Source: Heliocybe sulcata (Eukaryota; Basidiomycota; Agaricomycetes; Gloeophyllales; Gloeophyllaceae). Taken from it: DNA of 64,000 bases. The notes beneath the pieces are model-generated. The model made no database searches. It worked only from the letters and a program-made list of their open reading frames with translations, and was not told where the DNA came from. The translations under genes were made by a program, and so were the position numbers. Below are positions 1 through 11,152 of the stretch, piece after piece (the stretch's first letter is position 1; the number at the start of each line of letters is the position of its first letter). The stretch covers positions 651,271 to 715,270 of the forward strand of contig ML213516.1 of assembly GCA_004369045.1 (NCBI GenBank), read 5' to 3'.

Positions 1-680
1 TGTTGCTGAGGCTTGGTGGATGAATGCCGGAGGGATGGTGCGGAGGAAACTCACGACATCACTGGATCGCGTCGTGAGGGCAGTCGCGACCTCCAGAGAG
101 GAGCTGTGGATGTGCGCAGATTGGATCCGAAAGCGGATGTAGCTATTATTGGATTATATAGAGAACATCTCTGAAGATGAGACCTGGGAAGCCCATTCCA
201 GTCTGCACAAAAAAGGGCATCACAGTGTATGACGTCATACATCTCGCCCTGCCTGAGGTGACTCAGTGCTTTTCACCATGCATATGCTTTGGTGATCCGA
301 GCTTTAAGCTTTGCTTGCTGAGAACAACTGACTGCACATCCTGAACCCCTGGTCAACGTACAAACTAGTGACAGACCACCCCCAGAAGCTTCTATAACAT
401 TGTGCTCGCAAGAAACGCTGTGTCTCAGGTGTTTCGCAGATTAATTGCACAGCCACGTTTCGCAACGCTTCGCAGAAATCTTGTGACCCGTCTCGCGGGT
501 GCCAGTGCTTGTCTTGATAGACAAACTGACTCGAATACAGCAGAGTGCACTTAATACTTCATGACGAGACTCCGCATTTCTTGATTTTGACACTACACTC
601 CCTGCTCAGCAATCTGTATCGTACACAATACGCCATTCAACTACAATAGATCATTAATCCCTAGTATATGGCATTGGATA
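1..680. other. Intergenic, nothing identified
   Basis: No reading frame longer than about 60 codons with protein-like composition, no repeat shared with the rest of the window and no RNA gene was seen. The right end is the 3' flank of the minus-strand gene that stops at 681. Confidence 0.5.
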
Positions 681-1517
681 TTATCCAGGCACCTGCTTAT
701 CCTGCAGGGCCTTCAAGCACCTGAACACCACGCCAACACCCTCCTTCACGTCCTCCAGTTCCTCAGGCACAACCCTCGCGACCACAGCGCCCAGCTTGTC
801 AGGATGCCATCGGAGCATGCTCCCTCGCAGCCTGCCCTTCGGCGTCACCTTATTTCCGCGAATCTTCAGCGGGGACATGATGAAGTCTTCAATCTTCTCC
901 TGTGTCATTTCTTCTACAGACCCTGGTGCGACAGGAAGAGGCCAAGGGATATCCTTGAAGTGAAGGGGTTCCTGGGACGATGCGATGGCTTGCCAGCGCT
1001 TCTGGTACGTATCCCATTGCTCGCGGAGGCGCTTCTCCTCTGCTTGGAGGTGCAGCTCCTCGCGGATCGCATTGGTACGAGTAAGGTCGCGATTTCCGTC
1101 GGCGTCGCGTAGAATACCGCCTGAGCGCACCCAGTCAATCTCGCCTGCTTCTGCGATCGCGCGTTCTTGCTCTAGCCTTTTGAGACGCGCCTCCTCTTTC
1201 TGACGTTCCTCCGGAGACGGGGACTCTGGTTCGGGTGTTGAGGGCTCCTGATACGCATCATCCTCATGCTCGGGCTCATCCTGTGGTTCTTCCGGTGGTG
1301 TTGATGTGAAAAATGATCTCGTGTTTTGTGATGGTTCGTCTGTTGGAGGTATTGCAAAGTACCCTTTCGCGAATGGTGGAGGCGATCTGAAAGCGTATTT
1401 GTTTGGAACGGCACCAATTTTCCAGAACGATGACTTGTTCAGACCAACGTCGTAGCCCCAGGGATAGGACGAAGCACTCGAAGAACCGGAAGGAATGCCT
1501 CCTAAGTAGCTCGCCAT
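681..1517 (-). CDS. NF-kappa-B-inhibitor-like protein 1 (NFKBIL1) homologue
   Basis: Single-exon protein of 278 residues. The open frame extends five codons upstream, but the first ATG lies at 1517 and gives MASYLGG at the N-terminus. The first third is low in complexity and acidic (runs of Pro, Glu and Asp). Residues about 100-185 form a charged, helical, probably coiled-coil segment rich in Arg, Glu and Lys. The C-terminal region contains IPWPLPV and then a J-domain-like HPD in LRWHPDKLG, followed by a helix with VVFRCLKAL. This layout (acidic N-terminus, charged helix, LRWHPD near the C-terminus) is what I know from fungal proteins annotated as NFKBIL1-like. Their cellular role in fungi is not established. 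It is divergent from the Rpn1 gene, 201 bases away, so the two may share a promoter. Confidence 0.72.
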   Translation of the reverse strand: MASYLGGIPSGSSSASSYPWGYDVGLNKSSFWKIGAVPNKYAFRSPPPFAKGYFAIPPTDEPSQNTRSFFTSTPPEEPQDEPEHEDDAYQEPSTPEPESPSPEERQKEEARLKRLEQERAIAEAGEIDWVRSGGILRDADGNRDLTRTNAIREELHLQAEEKRLREQWDTYQKRWQAIASSQEPLHFKDIPWPLPVAPGSVEEMTQEKIEDFIMSPLKIRGNKVTPKGRLRGSMLRWHPDKLGAVVARVVPEELEDVKEGVGVVFRCLKALQDKQVPG

Positions 1518-1718
1518 CGTATTCGACGACAAGTACGATGCAACGCCACAGACGCGTTATTATGTTGGACGTTTTCCCCCAAATTATGCCAATTCAATAA
1601 TTTACTGATTTAACCGGAAATCGCCCCCGATTAGGGTAATTACGCATACTTCGAGGACGCGCGTCGGTGCACGCGTTTCTCTAAGTCCACCTCTCTCTCT
1701 ACTAAGCAAACCTCCGTC
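1518..1718. promoter_or_regulatory. Bidirectional promoter between NFKBIL1-like gene and RPN1
   Basis: These 201 bases separate two head-to-head start codons. The part next to RPN1 is pyrimidine-rich (CT runs around 1690-1702), as is common near fungal transcription starts. No TATA box is obvious. The shared-promoter role is inferred from geometry alone. Confidence 0.5.
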
Positions 1719-4700
1719 ATGTCCAAAGCTGAGGCCGAGATCACTGTCCCCTCAGAGGACCCTCAAAAGAAGAAAGAGGATGACAAGGACAAGGTCGAAG
1801 GGCCATCGAAGGTGAATGGGGATGCGAAGGAGGGAGAGGAATTGGTAAGTGCACTTTGGACTTGCGCTGCTGCGTTTGCTTAAGGATGCCCTCGCATACA
1901 GTCGGAGGAGGATCTTCAACTCCGGAATGAGCTGGAGATGTTGGTGGAACGGCTGAAGGTATGTAGTATCCAGCTGTAAACTCGAAAAGATGACTGAATA
2001 GACTGTAGGAACCCAATACAGGGCTTTACCGCCCAGCGCTCGAGACACTCCGGACGCTAATCAGAACTTCTACCTCATCCATGACCTCTGTCCCAAAACC
2101 GCTGAAGTTCCTACGTCCACACTATCCTGACCTCCAAACTCTGTTCGAGACATGGCCAGCATCAGAGGACAAGGTACGCGTCATTTACGCTGAGCCACTC
2201 AGCATCTCACCTCTTGGGTAGAGTCTGTTTGCAGACATCCTGTCCGTCTTGGCCATGACCTATTCCGACACCCAACCCCGCGGAACCCTCCGCTACCGTC
2301 TCATCTCCGCCTCCCTCCGCCCTCCTTCCTCGCCGCTCTCCGACCCGGGCTCTTGGGGTCACGAATACGTCCGACACCTTGCCGCCGAACTCGGAGAAGA
2401 ATTCACAGCTCGTGAGGAGAAGGGCGATGAGGAGGCGCAGAAGGAGAGCAAGGTCGTGGGCTCGATCGAGGCGCTGCGCTCGCTCGGGATGGAATGCGCG
2501 GCGTTCTTACTACAGCATAATGCAGAGCCGGATGCGGTGGACTTGATGGAGGAGCTGGAGATTGTCGAGCGAATAGTGGAGCTCGTGGACGAGAACACGT
2601 TTGGGCGCGTGTGCCAGTACATGATTCGGTGAGTTCGCCGCGCTAATTGCGTGATTGCTATCGCTCACTATGCTCTCAGGTGTGTGAACTTCCTTCCTCC
2701 ACCAGACGATGTCACCTTCCTACGAAGTATCCACCAAATCTACATCAAGCACCAGCGATTCCCCGAGGCGCTGTCTCTCGCTATCCGGCTAGGTGACCCG
2801 GAGCTCGTCAGGGAGGACTTCAAGGCTCCAGGCAACCCGTATGTACATTGCAGTGTTCTCGGACTGTCCCTCACGCTTTCCTGGCAGAGTAATGAAGCGG
2901 CAACTCGCTTTCCTGATTGCGCGGTCCCACGTGCCTTCGGAGTGGCTGCAGAAGCCGACGGGCGAGGACGAGGACATCGCAGAGGAGGCGGAAGAGGAAG
3001 AGCTGCCAGAAGACCTTGTGGAGTGCTTGAGCAATACGCGGTTGAGCACGCATTTCAAGGAGTTTGGGAAGGAGCTTGGTGTTCTCGAGCCAAAGAGTCT
3101 GGAAGATGTGTACAAGTCGCATCTGGAAACCACAAGTGAGCATGATAGTTTCCATGGCATAGAGCTTTGCTAACGATGACTTGAGGACCTGGCACGACGG
3201 CGAACATCGACTCTGCGCGCGCTAACTTGGCAGGGACGTTCGTCAATGCATTCGTCAATGCTGGTTTTGGTAATGACAAACTTATGGTCGAGGCTGAGGA
3301 GGGTAGCAGCTGGATCTACAAAAACAAGGACCATGGTATGATGAGCGCCGCGGCTAGTCTAGGGCTCAGTTTGCTTTGGGATACCGACGTCGGTCTGAGT
3401 CATGTCGATAAGTACACATATTCGTCGGAAGAGTATATCAAGGTAAGTATATGCTCTTTGAAATGCAGTCCGGTAGCTTATCCGTTCGTGTGCTTCAGGC
3501 TGGCTCGTTACTAGCCATTGGTATCCTCAGTACAGGTGTCCGGACAGAGGCAGACGCGCCACTAGCTTTGCTCGGCGACTACGTCGACAATAAGTCCGTC
3601 CCGCTGAAGTCGAGTGCTATCGTTGGTCTGGGCCTGGCGTACTGCGGGTCTCACCGCGAAGACATCCTTGCACTCTTGCTCCCGCATGTCGCCGACGACG
3701 GCGTGTCGATGGAGATCGCGTCCCTTGCCGCTCTGGCGCTTGGGTTCATCTTTGTTGGCAGTGGGAACGGTGAGGTTGCTGGGACGATACTTCAGACGCT
3801 GATGGAGAGGGAGGATAAGGTGCTTGATGAAAAGTGGGCGAGGTTTATGGCGCTGGGTCTGGCTCTGTTATACGTCGGCTTGCAGGATGGGTCGGACGCA
3901 ACTGTTGAGACGTTGAAGGCGATTCCTCACCCGGTCGCGAAGCAGGCGCAGATCCTTGTGGAGGTGTGCTCGTTTGCGGGCACGGGGAATGTCTTGAAGG
4001 TTCAGGAGATGATGCATCATTGCGACGATCATATCAATACGGCAAAGGGGAAGGAGAAGGAGAAGGAGGACAAGAAGGAAGAGGAAAAGGAGGAAAAGAA
4101 GGAGGAGACGAAGTTGGATGATACGTTCCAGGCATTTGCAGTGCTTGGTATTGCGCTTGTGGCTATGGGTGAGGATACGGGTGCGGAGATGTCGTTGAGG
4201 ATGTTCAACCACTTGGTACGTGGGTTTTGTATCTCCTATTGATACTGAAGGTCATGTATCTGGCTTAGATGCACTATGGCGAGCCCATCATCCGGAAGAC
4301 AGTGCCTCTGGCTCTTGGCCTCGTCAGCGCCTCAAATCCCCAACTCAACATCCTCGACACCTTGTCCAAGTACAGTCACGACAACGACCTGCAAGTTGCG
4401 CTGAACGCCATCTTTGCGATGGGCCTCATTGGCGCTGGCACGAACAACGCGAAGCTTATGCAGCTCCTCCGGCAACTTGCTGGGTATTACCAGAAGGAGC
4501 CCGACTGTCTGTTCACTGTGCGCATTGCTCAGGGTCTGGTGAACATGGGCAAGGGCACGATTGGGATCAATCCGTTCTTCTGGGACCGGAATGTCATGAG
4601 CCGGACTGGGATTGCGGGTTTGTTGGCGACGTTGATGGCGTTTACGGATGCGAAATCATGTGAGTCTCTACATACTGGAGTAGGTGAAGGAGCAAGGTAC

Positions 4701-5089
4701 TGATTGTACGGCTAGTTATTCTTGACAAGTACCACTGGATGTTGTACTTCTTAACACCATCCATGGCACCCCGCTTCTTGATCACCTTGGACGAGGAGCT
4801 GAACAGCAAGCCCGTCGCAGTTCGCGTTGGTCAGGTATGTGCTATCTCTCGCTCCATCCATCTATTTTCTGACGCACTCTGCATCTAGGCCGTCGATGTC
4901 GTTGGCCAGGCTGGCAAGCCACGCACGATCTCGGGCTTCCAGACGCACTCGACTCCGGTGCGGCTGGGCACGACAGAACGCGCAGAACTTGCGACAGAAG
5001 AGTTCATTCCGTATACACCTGTGTTGGAGGGCTTCGTGATTCTCAGGAAAAACCCCGGATGGGAGACGGAAGATCGAATGGAAGTATGA
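1719..5089 (+). CDS. RPN1: 26S proteasome regulatory subunit Rpn1 (PSMD2)
   Basis: Rpn1 is the large toroidal scaffold of the proteasome base. It docks ubiquitin-like shuttle factors and the deubiquitinase Ubp6 in nucleus and cytosol. I read 11 exons: 1719-1844, 1902-1958, 2009-2173, 2222-2628, 2680-2838, 2888-3135, 3186-3442, 3499-4215, 4269-4659, 4716-4834 and 4889-5089. They sum to 2847 bases and 948 residues, a normal size, and every junction keeps frame. Recognisable stretches are [20 protein letters not shown], the repeated proteasome/cyclosome alpha-helical repeats ([40 protein letters not shown]) and the C-terminal [12 protein letters not shown] region. An acidic-lysine spacer (about 4040-4115) is low-complexity, as in other Rpn1 proteins. 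The ATG at 1719 opens a charged N-terminal tail. Proteasome genes are normally co-regulated, but I see no specific promoter box here. Confidence 0.95.
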
Positions 5090-5322
5090 GTAGAGTAATG
5101 GGACTTTTTTGTTGTTTAATGTTATTCCCTTGCAATACCAAATGCAAAGCGACACTGCCGCAAGCGTGGAATTGGCCGGAAGTCTCCGTCCCGCACGCTT
5201 CAGTACTAGTGAGACACTACGAATGGACGCTTTGAATGATGGACCCTATGGGGAGTCGACTTAAGGCCGCCCGCAAGCCATACACCCTTGTTCTTTCTCT
5301 TCTACGTGGGATTCGCTAGGAT

Positions 5323-6097
5323 ATGTCGCCCGCATCTGCGCCTGTGGCCCCGATTGCTGGATCAGCAGACCCTGTTATGAACGGCACAGTGCTCGAGAAG
5401 GACAAGTATCGAGGGGCAGTAGTGGAGGTAAGTCGGCCTATGTCAGTTACAGAGGGGATCGCTCATACTAATTGGCGGTATATGGTATATGTTGCTAGGA
5501 CCTTCAATTACCTCCTGCATTTGCACTTCCAGCGGATGAAGCGGTATCAAGAGCGATTGATTTGGCCTACGAGCGCGATTACTCTTATATCCCGTACGTC
5601 TCCGCATTATTAATGCAAGACATTATCAATACCTGGCGTTAGTGTGCTGGATCGTACTCGGAACCCTCTTGGGTACTTAGACGTGGCCGCGCTGAAGACG
5701 AAGTGGGAGGCGCAACAGGCTAGCCCGGTATGCATCAGATTACTCTATATGTGACCCTGATGCTGACTCCGAAGCCCAGGACGACAGGGTTCTCAAATAT
5801 ATGACCAAGTTTGAGCGGACTGCATCACATCCTTACACCCTGATCACACCCGCGACGCCATTGTCAGAACTGGAGAAGTTCTTAGACAAGAATATCTTCG
5901 CGATCAGTAGGCATATTTCTCCTCTGTGCACGGTCGTTCGGTCACTGACTGCACGGCATTAGTCACTGATTATGGGAGAAAGTTTGTGCTTGCTGTAGCT
6001 ACGAAGCAAGATCTTGAGGTGTGCCGGCTCCTCAGATGTCGCTGTGTTTAGCTGCTGATACCTCTTGAAGACGTTTGTCTCTCGTCGCGGGCTGTAG
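5323..6097 (+). CDS. Small CBS-domain protein
   Basis: Six exons (5323-5427, 5499-5593, 5643-5727, 5780-5906, 5963-6018, 6071-6097) join in frame to 164 residues. The body reads as a CBS (cystathionine-beta-synthase) pair-like fold. First comes LPADEAVSRAIDLAYERDYS, then LGYLDVAALK, later YTLITPATPLSELEKFL and TDYGRKFVLAVATKQDLETF. This matches the fungal family often annotated only as CBS-domain protein. Such domains usually sense adenine nucleotides, but the ligand and partner of this family are unknown to me. The last exon is only 27 bases (TFVSRRGL then stop). It lies 233 bases after RPN1 on the same strand and converges with the gene ending at 6205. Confidence 0.72.
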
Positions 6098-6204
6098 ATG
6101 CGCGATGCCAGTATTCCGTGTAATATATGGTCCTTTTGGAAAGCATAACTTATATTTTCGCTTTTTCCTTGCTTTACTCTCGAATGTCTGACTCGCCAGC
6201 AGAA

Positions 6205-6963
6205 TTACATAGAGGGTCTGCGCAGATCCCGTATGCGCCTTGCCTTCTCTTCTCTCCAAGACTCCTCGTTGTCGCGACGTTGCACGATCCTCCTAGCCTC
6301 TCTGATCATCTCCGCCTCCTCTTTCTCAGATCTTATCGGACAGTAAGTGAACGCCATTCCTTCCCTCCCTTCCCCTTCCCACATCTTCTCCACATTATCC
6401 CAAGCTTTATGATCGCTCTTGGGTGGCGCTCGGAACGTAGTTCCAACGGGGGTACCCTTGGCTCCGCATCCTGGACAGTGAAGGGGCTTGAGCTGGCTCC
6501 AGAGGTTCCCTGTGGTCGACTCCGCCATATCGTTAAGCTTGCGCCGCAGTCGCGCCAATTCCAGATACTCTTTTTTGGGGACAATCTTCCGAGACGCATC
6601 CCTCATCGCCGACTTCTTCTCCTTAACCCACTCCCGATCCAGCCTCACTTCGAAACTATTCGACCATCCCAACCTCCTATACTCACACTCATCCCGCAAG
6701 TGCGTCTTGAACGCCCTTCTGCAGCCAACGCAAACAAACCTTGCCCTGTACGGGTTCCTGCATTGTTCGTGGCGGTGAGATGGGACTCCTTCGCTCATAG
6801 AGCCTTGAGAGTGGGGAAGGAGATAGCACCGCCGTTCGTTGCTGATGATGTCCTCTTTGGTATCCTTGAGGTAGGGGCAGCAGTTGTAGTCGCAGCCTCT
6901 GAGTGCGACGGGGCCGATATGGCAGCCTATTAAGTTCCGCCTGTCTGCTCTGTGAAGGCCCAC
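6205..6963 (-). CDS. Cysteine-rich hypothetical protein, 5' end uncertain
   Basis: The frame is open for about 250 residues with protein-like composition, but it begins at a non-ATG codon. An upstream exon is likely, spliced near the TAG acceptor around 6930. Three cysteine clusters are visible: CDYNCC near the start, CVGCRR in the middle and CPGCGAKG further on, with further Cys/His (HEQC). This suggests one or two zinc-binding folds. The C-terminal 50 residues are strongly charged (Glu, Arg) and helical. I do not recognise the family; nucleic-acid or protein binding is only a guess from the zinc-ribbon-like spacing. It converges with the CBS-domain gene, leaving 107 bases between stop codons. 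Confidence 0.5.
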   Translation of the reverse strand: MGLHRADRRNLIGCHIGPVALRGCDYNCCPYLKDTKEDIISNERRCYLLPHSQGSMSEGVPSHRHEQCRNPYRARFVCVGCRRAFKTHLRDECEYRRLGWSNSFEVRLDREWVKEKKSAMRDASRKIVPKKEYLELARLRRKLNDMAESTTGNLWSQLKPLHCPGCGAKGTPVGTTFRAPPKSDHKAWDNVEKMWEGEGREGMAFTYCPIRSEKEEAEMIREARRIVQRRDNEESWREEKARRIRDLRRPSM

Positions 6964-8544
6964 ATATCACATATCAGACCAGGTGACGGAGACTGTGAAC
7001 TTGTTGCCTTTGGGGAGCGACCTACCTTCTACAAGCCATGGTATAAACCTAAGGTCAGATTGCACGCGCTGTATAAATACGTGAGGGGGAAGGTGACTCG
7101 TATGTTGCTCGGTCCCGGCCGGGCGGGAGGACCTACTAGCTATCTGCTGTATTAGTCGTTCAAGGAGCGGTTGCAACTAGCCCAAATGTCCTTCGGCGTT
7201 TCGACGCCTGGCCAGCCAAGAGCGCTCTGCAGTACGCCTATTGCTATTGCATCGGTAGGAGTAATGAATTCACAAAACAGCATGAACCACACATCACTGC
7301 ATCCTCGTATAGAGCAATGAGCAGTCTCATCCTATACATTAGTACTATGCATATGCTCTGCATATTCGATTCCATAGAATAGAATGACAATCCAGCTGTC
7401 ACTGCATGCCAATTCTATCTTGTTAGGTAGGGCGCGAAGTTCGACCTTGCGTCTGCGGAAGGGGTAGCTATCGCCGTCTGAGTCGTGATCCACGGTAGCC
7501 AAAAGGATGTAGGGTATCTTCGGAAGCTCTAATGCCCTGCTGCATCCTGCAATGTAACTTTCCGCAGCTATCCATGATACATCGGAGAGATAGAATAGAA
7601 TTACGAGTCCTGAGTTTACGAAGGAAGAGTCTTTACCGGGTCGACGCCGAACAATGCAGATCCTCCCACGATAATGCCGAGAAACTGTGGGAATTAAAAG
7701 TGTAGTCTCGATAACACTTTATTGAAACTCCGGTTGTAGTCGAGACTACAGTTTTTGATTTGTAGTGCCACATTTCAGTAATCTGCACAGTGCTCCTGCT
7801 CCTGTCCTTGGCAGAGGCTAAAATTCTAAATATATTATCTGGCCCATATATTACACCTTCTCAAATATTTGCCTGATTTATGAGTCAATTCCGAGTGTGC
7901 TGTGTGCATGTTCTTGGCAGAGGGACTACAAATCATTTACTTACTCATTTCTGACCGTGAGAGAACACTGTCGGAGCTTCAACTACGAGGTTTCCGCGCC
8001 GGTTGGGATTCCTGGCTTCTGATTGGCTGCCAGCTTGCTAAGGGAGCGCTGCTTACTGTTGACCACAAAAAGTTGTAGTTAGGCTATAAGAGATTCTGAT
8101 TAAGGCAACTATGACGCACATGCAGCTCAACTATCGAACATGCAAGTGCGTCATAGCCCTGCTCTGACATAATCTGCATGATGTAAGCTTGTGCTGCCTT
8201 CAAAGACAGCGATAAAATATGGGGAAAATCACAATAAATCAGCAAATATTCCTGGCAACAGAGGCAGTGCTATATGATCTATTATTAGCACTTGGGAATG
8301 TATGGAGCCCTGTATAAGGCCTCTTTGTTGTTGAACTGAGTTTAAATACCTAAAAATACACCAAAAAAATCAGAATAAGCAGCCAGTGCTCAATCACCTG
8401 GGAAACATGCTTATGTGTGTGCAGAAGCAGACCTGTATGGCATCCAGCAAAATCACTTGAGTAACAAAATGCCCCAACAATTGCCCAAAAGGACGGGGTA
8501 AATCATAATAAATCAAAAAATATTCCCGGAGACAGGAGCAGTAC
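6964..8544. repeat. Degenerate repeat remnants left of the chromovirus
   Basis: AT-richer sequence with no convincing gene. A short hairpin lies at 7701-7711 / 7740-7750 (11-base arms around TGTAGTCTCGA). From about 8213 a unit of roughly 280 bases is partly repeated in tandem. The text near 8221-8310 (CAATAAATCA...GGAGCCCTGTATAAG) recurs at 8500-8544 and continues at 25627 on the far side of the chromovirus. The chromovirus therefore landed inside the second unit. The family of the repeat is not recognised. Confidence 0.55.
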
Positions 8545-8802
8545 TGTAAGGGCTACCTTAACAACCAGTGAGCTGCACGTTGTTGAAGGGAGTTCCAAAG
8601 CAAATATATACACTCATGAGCACTAGATACATCCACTACTAATATCTAAGGGCTCACCTGCACGTTGTTGAAGGGAGTTCCAAAGAGGAACAGGTTAAAG
8701 AACCCTTCAACAAGTGCAAAACATAAAGTGGCCGCACCGCGTGACACGTGACGTCACGTCACGGTGGCTGAAAGCGAAGGTGGCTGAAGGGGAGCCCTTA
8801 CA
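8545..8802 (-). repeat. 3' LTR of outer chromovirus
   Basis: 258 bases from TGTAAGGGCTACC to GGAGCCCTTACA, with short inverted ends (TGTAAGGG / CCCTTACA). A 28-base motif beginning CTGCACGTTGTTGAAGGG occurs twice inside it. It matches the LTR at 25369-25626 base for base as far as I can read. Confidence 0.92.
8749..8756. promoter_or_regulatory. CRE/ATF-type palindrome in LTR
   Basis: TGACGTCA, the classic cAMP-response/ATF-CREB site, sits in a palindromic cluster with CACGTG just before it (an E-box) and a second CGTCACG after it. The same cluster is at 25573-25580 in the other LTR. Sites of this kind are known in stress-activated fungal LTR promoters; activity here is inferred. Confidence 0.45.
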
Positions 8803-11126
8803 TCACCCCCCGTTCTAGGTCGCGGCGACCACGACGCGAAAAGAAGAAAGGAAAATAAGAAAGAGAAGAAGTATTTACAGAGACCGTTTGAAAAAGAAAT
8901 AAAAGGAAAAGTATTAAAATGACCGTAGAAAAGAATAAATTAAAGCACACCATTTGTCCCCACATCTCCACCATCCATCGGCCACTTAACCATCACCCGC
9001 GAGAGTGCTGCAAAGGCGACCGCGTTGACTCGTCTTGGAGCAGAAGGGTGTTGCTGATGGAACTTGGCAACTTCCTTCGGTGCATGGTCCAAGAACTCCG
9101 CCGGCTCCCAGGTGTTTTCCTCAGGCCCATACCCCTTCCATTTGACAAGGTATTGAAGCTTGCGATAGTGGAAACAGCTATCGACAACCTTCTCCACCTC
9201 GTGCTCGACCTGGTTGTCCACCACCACAGGATCAGGTGGGGGTGGGCGAAGGCGGCCAGAGATCGGGTCGGGTAGAGCCTGGTCGAGCTTGACCACCGGG
9301 AACACAGGATGAAGCCGCTTCATAGAGGGCGGCAGCTTCAACCGGTACGCGTTGCGTCCAACTTCCTTCTCCACGACATAGGGTCCCCACCACTTATGTC
9401 CGAGCTTCCGCGAGGGGCGAGTCGTCCGGATGTCAGACGAGTCGAGCCAGACCTTGTCTCCAGGGCGATAAGTAGGCGCAGGAGTACAGCGTTGGTTGTA
9501 GTACCGCATATACTCCTCCTTCGCCTTCTCAATCGCAGCCCTGGCCTCAGTCAAGCCAGCATCCATACGTGCCTTAAAGTCGTTGACTGACTCCAAGGAT
9601 GATGGTTGCTGGTGAGGCTCAAAACCCATGCGCGGATGTCGCCCAGTATCAACCATGAAGGGCATCTGCTGGGTGGAAACGTGGAGGTGGTTGTTGTACG
9701 CAAACTCACCCATAGGCAGCAGCTGGTCCCAGTCATCCTGACGCTCACTCACGAAGAGCCTGAGGAAGCCCTCTAACTCCTGGTTCACCCGCTCCGTCTG
9801 ACCATCGCTCTGAGGGTGGTAAGCAGTGGAGTTGCTAACCTTGATCCCCAAGAGGCGATACAGCTCACGTGTGAAGTCCGCGGCGAACTGCGGACCACGG
9901 TCAGACAGGACATCGGAGGGGAGTCCATGGTGCTTCCAAACCTCGCGCAAGAACAGGCGCGCAGATCCTTCAGCGTCAAGAGTTGTGTGGGTCAGGATGA
10001 AGTGGGCGCGCTTGGAGAGGAGGTCGACGACCACCATCACCGCATCGTAGCCATGTGCTTCAGGCAGCTCGACAATGAAGTCAACGCTAACCTTACTCCA
10101 GCGCTCCAGTGGAGTCTCCGTAGGAACCAACTCGCCGACAGGTGGGCGGCATCACACCTTGGTGCGCAGGCAGAGGTCGCAATGTCTCGTATATTCCCCA
10201 ATAAAACGAGACATCTGCGGCCACCAGTAGTTCCGAGACACCAGCTCCAGCGTCTTGAAACGTCCTGGGTGCCCAGCAATCACCGAGTCGTGGTGTTGCT
10301 CGACGATCCGGTGGCGCAGGTCGTGCGTCGGAGGGACATAGATCCGACCACGGAAATAGAGAAGCCCCTGCCTCTCATCCCACTCGCGACTACGCACTGA
10401 ATGTTCGCCAGACTTATGCAGCTCAAGGACAGCCTTCGCAATAGGTTCCTCCAGCTCGTCATGCCTGACTGCAAACCGGATGTCGCGGAGGACCTCAGAC
10501 TCGGCACCCACTGCGGTGAGACCAGAGAGGGCGGCAATGACAAAGGACTCTGGCTTCAGAACAACGACATTGTCATTGTCAGCAGCCCCATCGCCATGAT
10601 CTGGACGCCGAGAGAGTGCATCGGGCTTACCCATGGAAGTGCCTGGCTGGTGGTGGAGGGAGTAGTCGAACCTGGCGAGGAAGAGCGCCCATCGTGCTTG
10701 ACGACGGTTGACTTTCTGAGCGCTCTTGAAGTACTCCAGGTTCTTGTGGTCCGTCCAGATCTCGACAGGGTGCTTGGCGCCTTCAAGGAAATGTCGCCAC
10801 TCAAGGACGCGCACAATTGCCAACAGCTCCTTGTCGTAGATCTTGTAGTTCCGCTCCACAGCACTAAGGCTCTTGGAGTAGAAGGCCACGGGATGCCACT
10901 TGCCATCTTCCTCTGACTCCTGCTCGAGCACGCCACCAGTCGCAAAGTCTGAGCTGTCAGCCAAGACGCGGAAAGGACGATTGTTGTCAGGGAGGGCGAG
11001 AACAGGAGCGGAGGTGATCAGCTTCTTCAAGAGGTTGAAGGAAGCTTGCTCCATCTCACCCCAGGAGAACTTCACAGCGGCGCGCATAAGGTCGAAGAGA
11101 GGGCGCGCATGCCTCGAGAAGTCCTT

Positions 11127-11152
11127 CATCAGGGAAAATATATATTACTTCA
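11127..11152 (+). repeat. Left terminal inverted repeat of the 4.5-kb transposon
   Basis: Begins CATCAGGGAAAAT and ends TTACTTCA. It pairs with the reverse complement of 15600-15625 with four mismatches. Confidence 0.75.
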
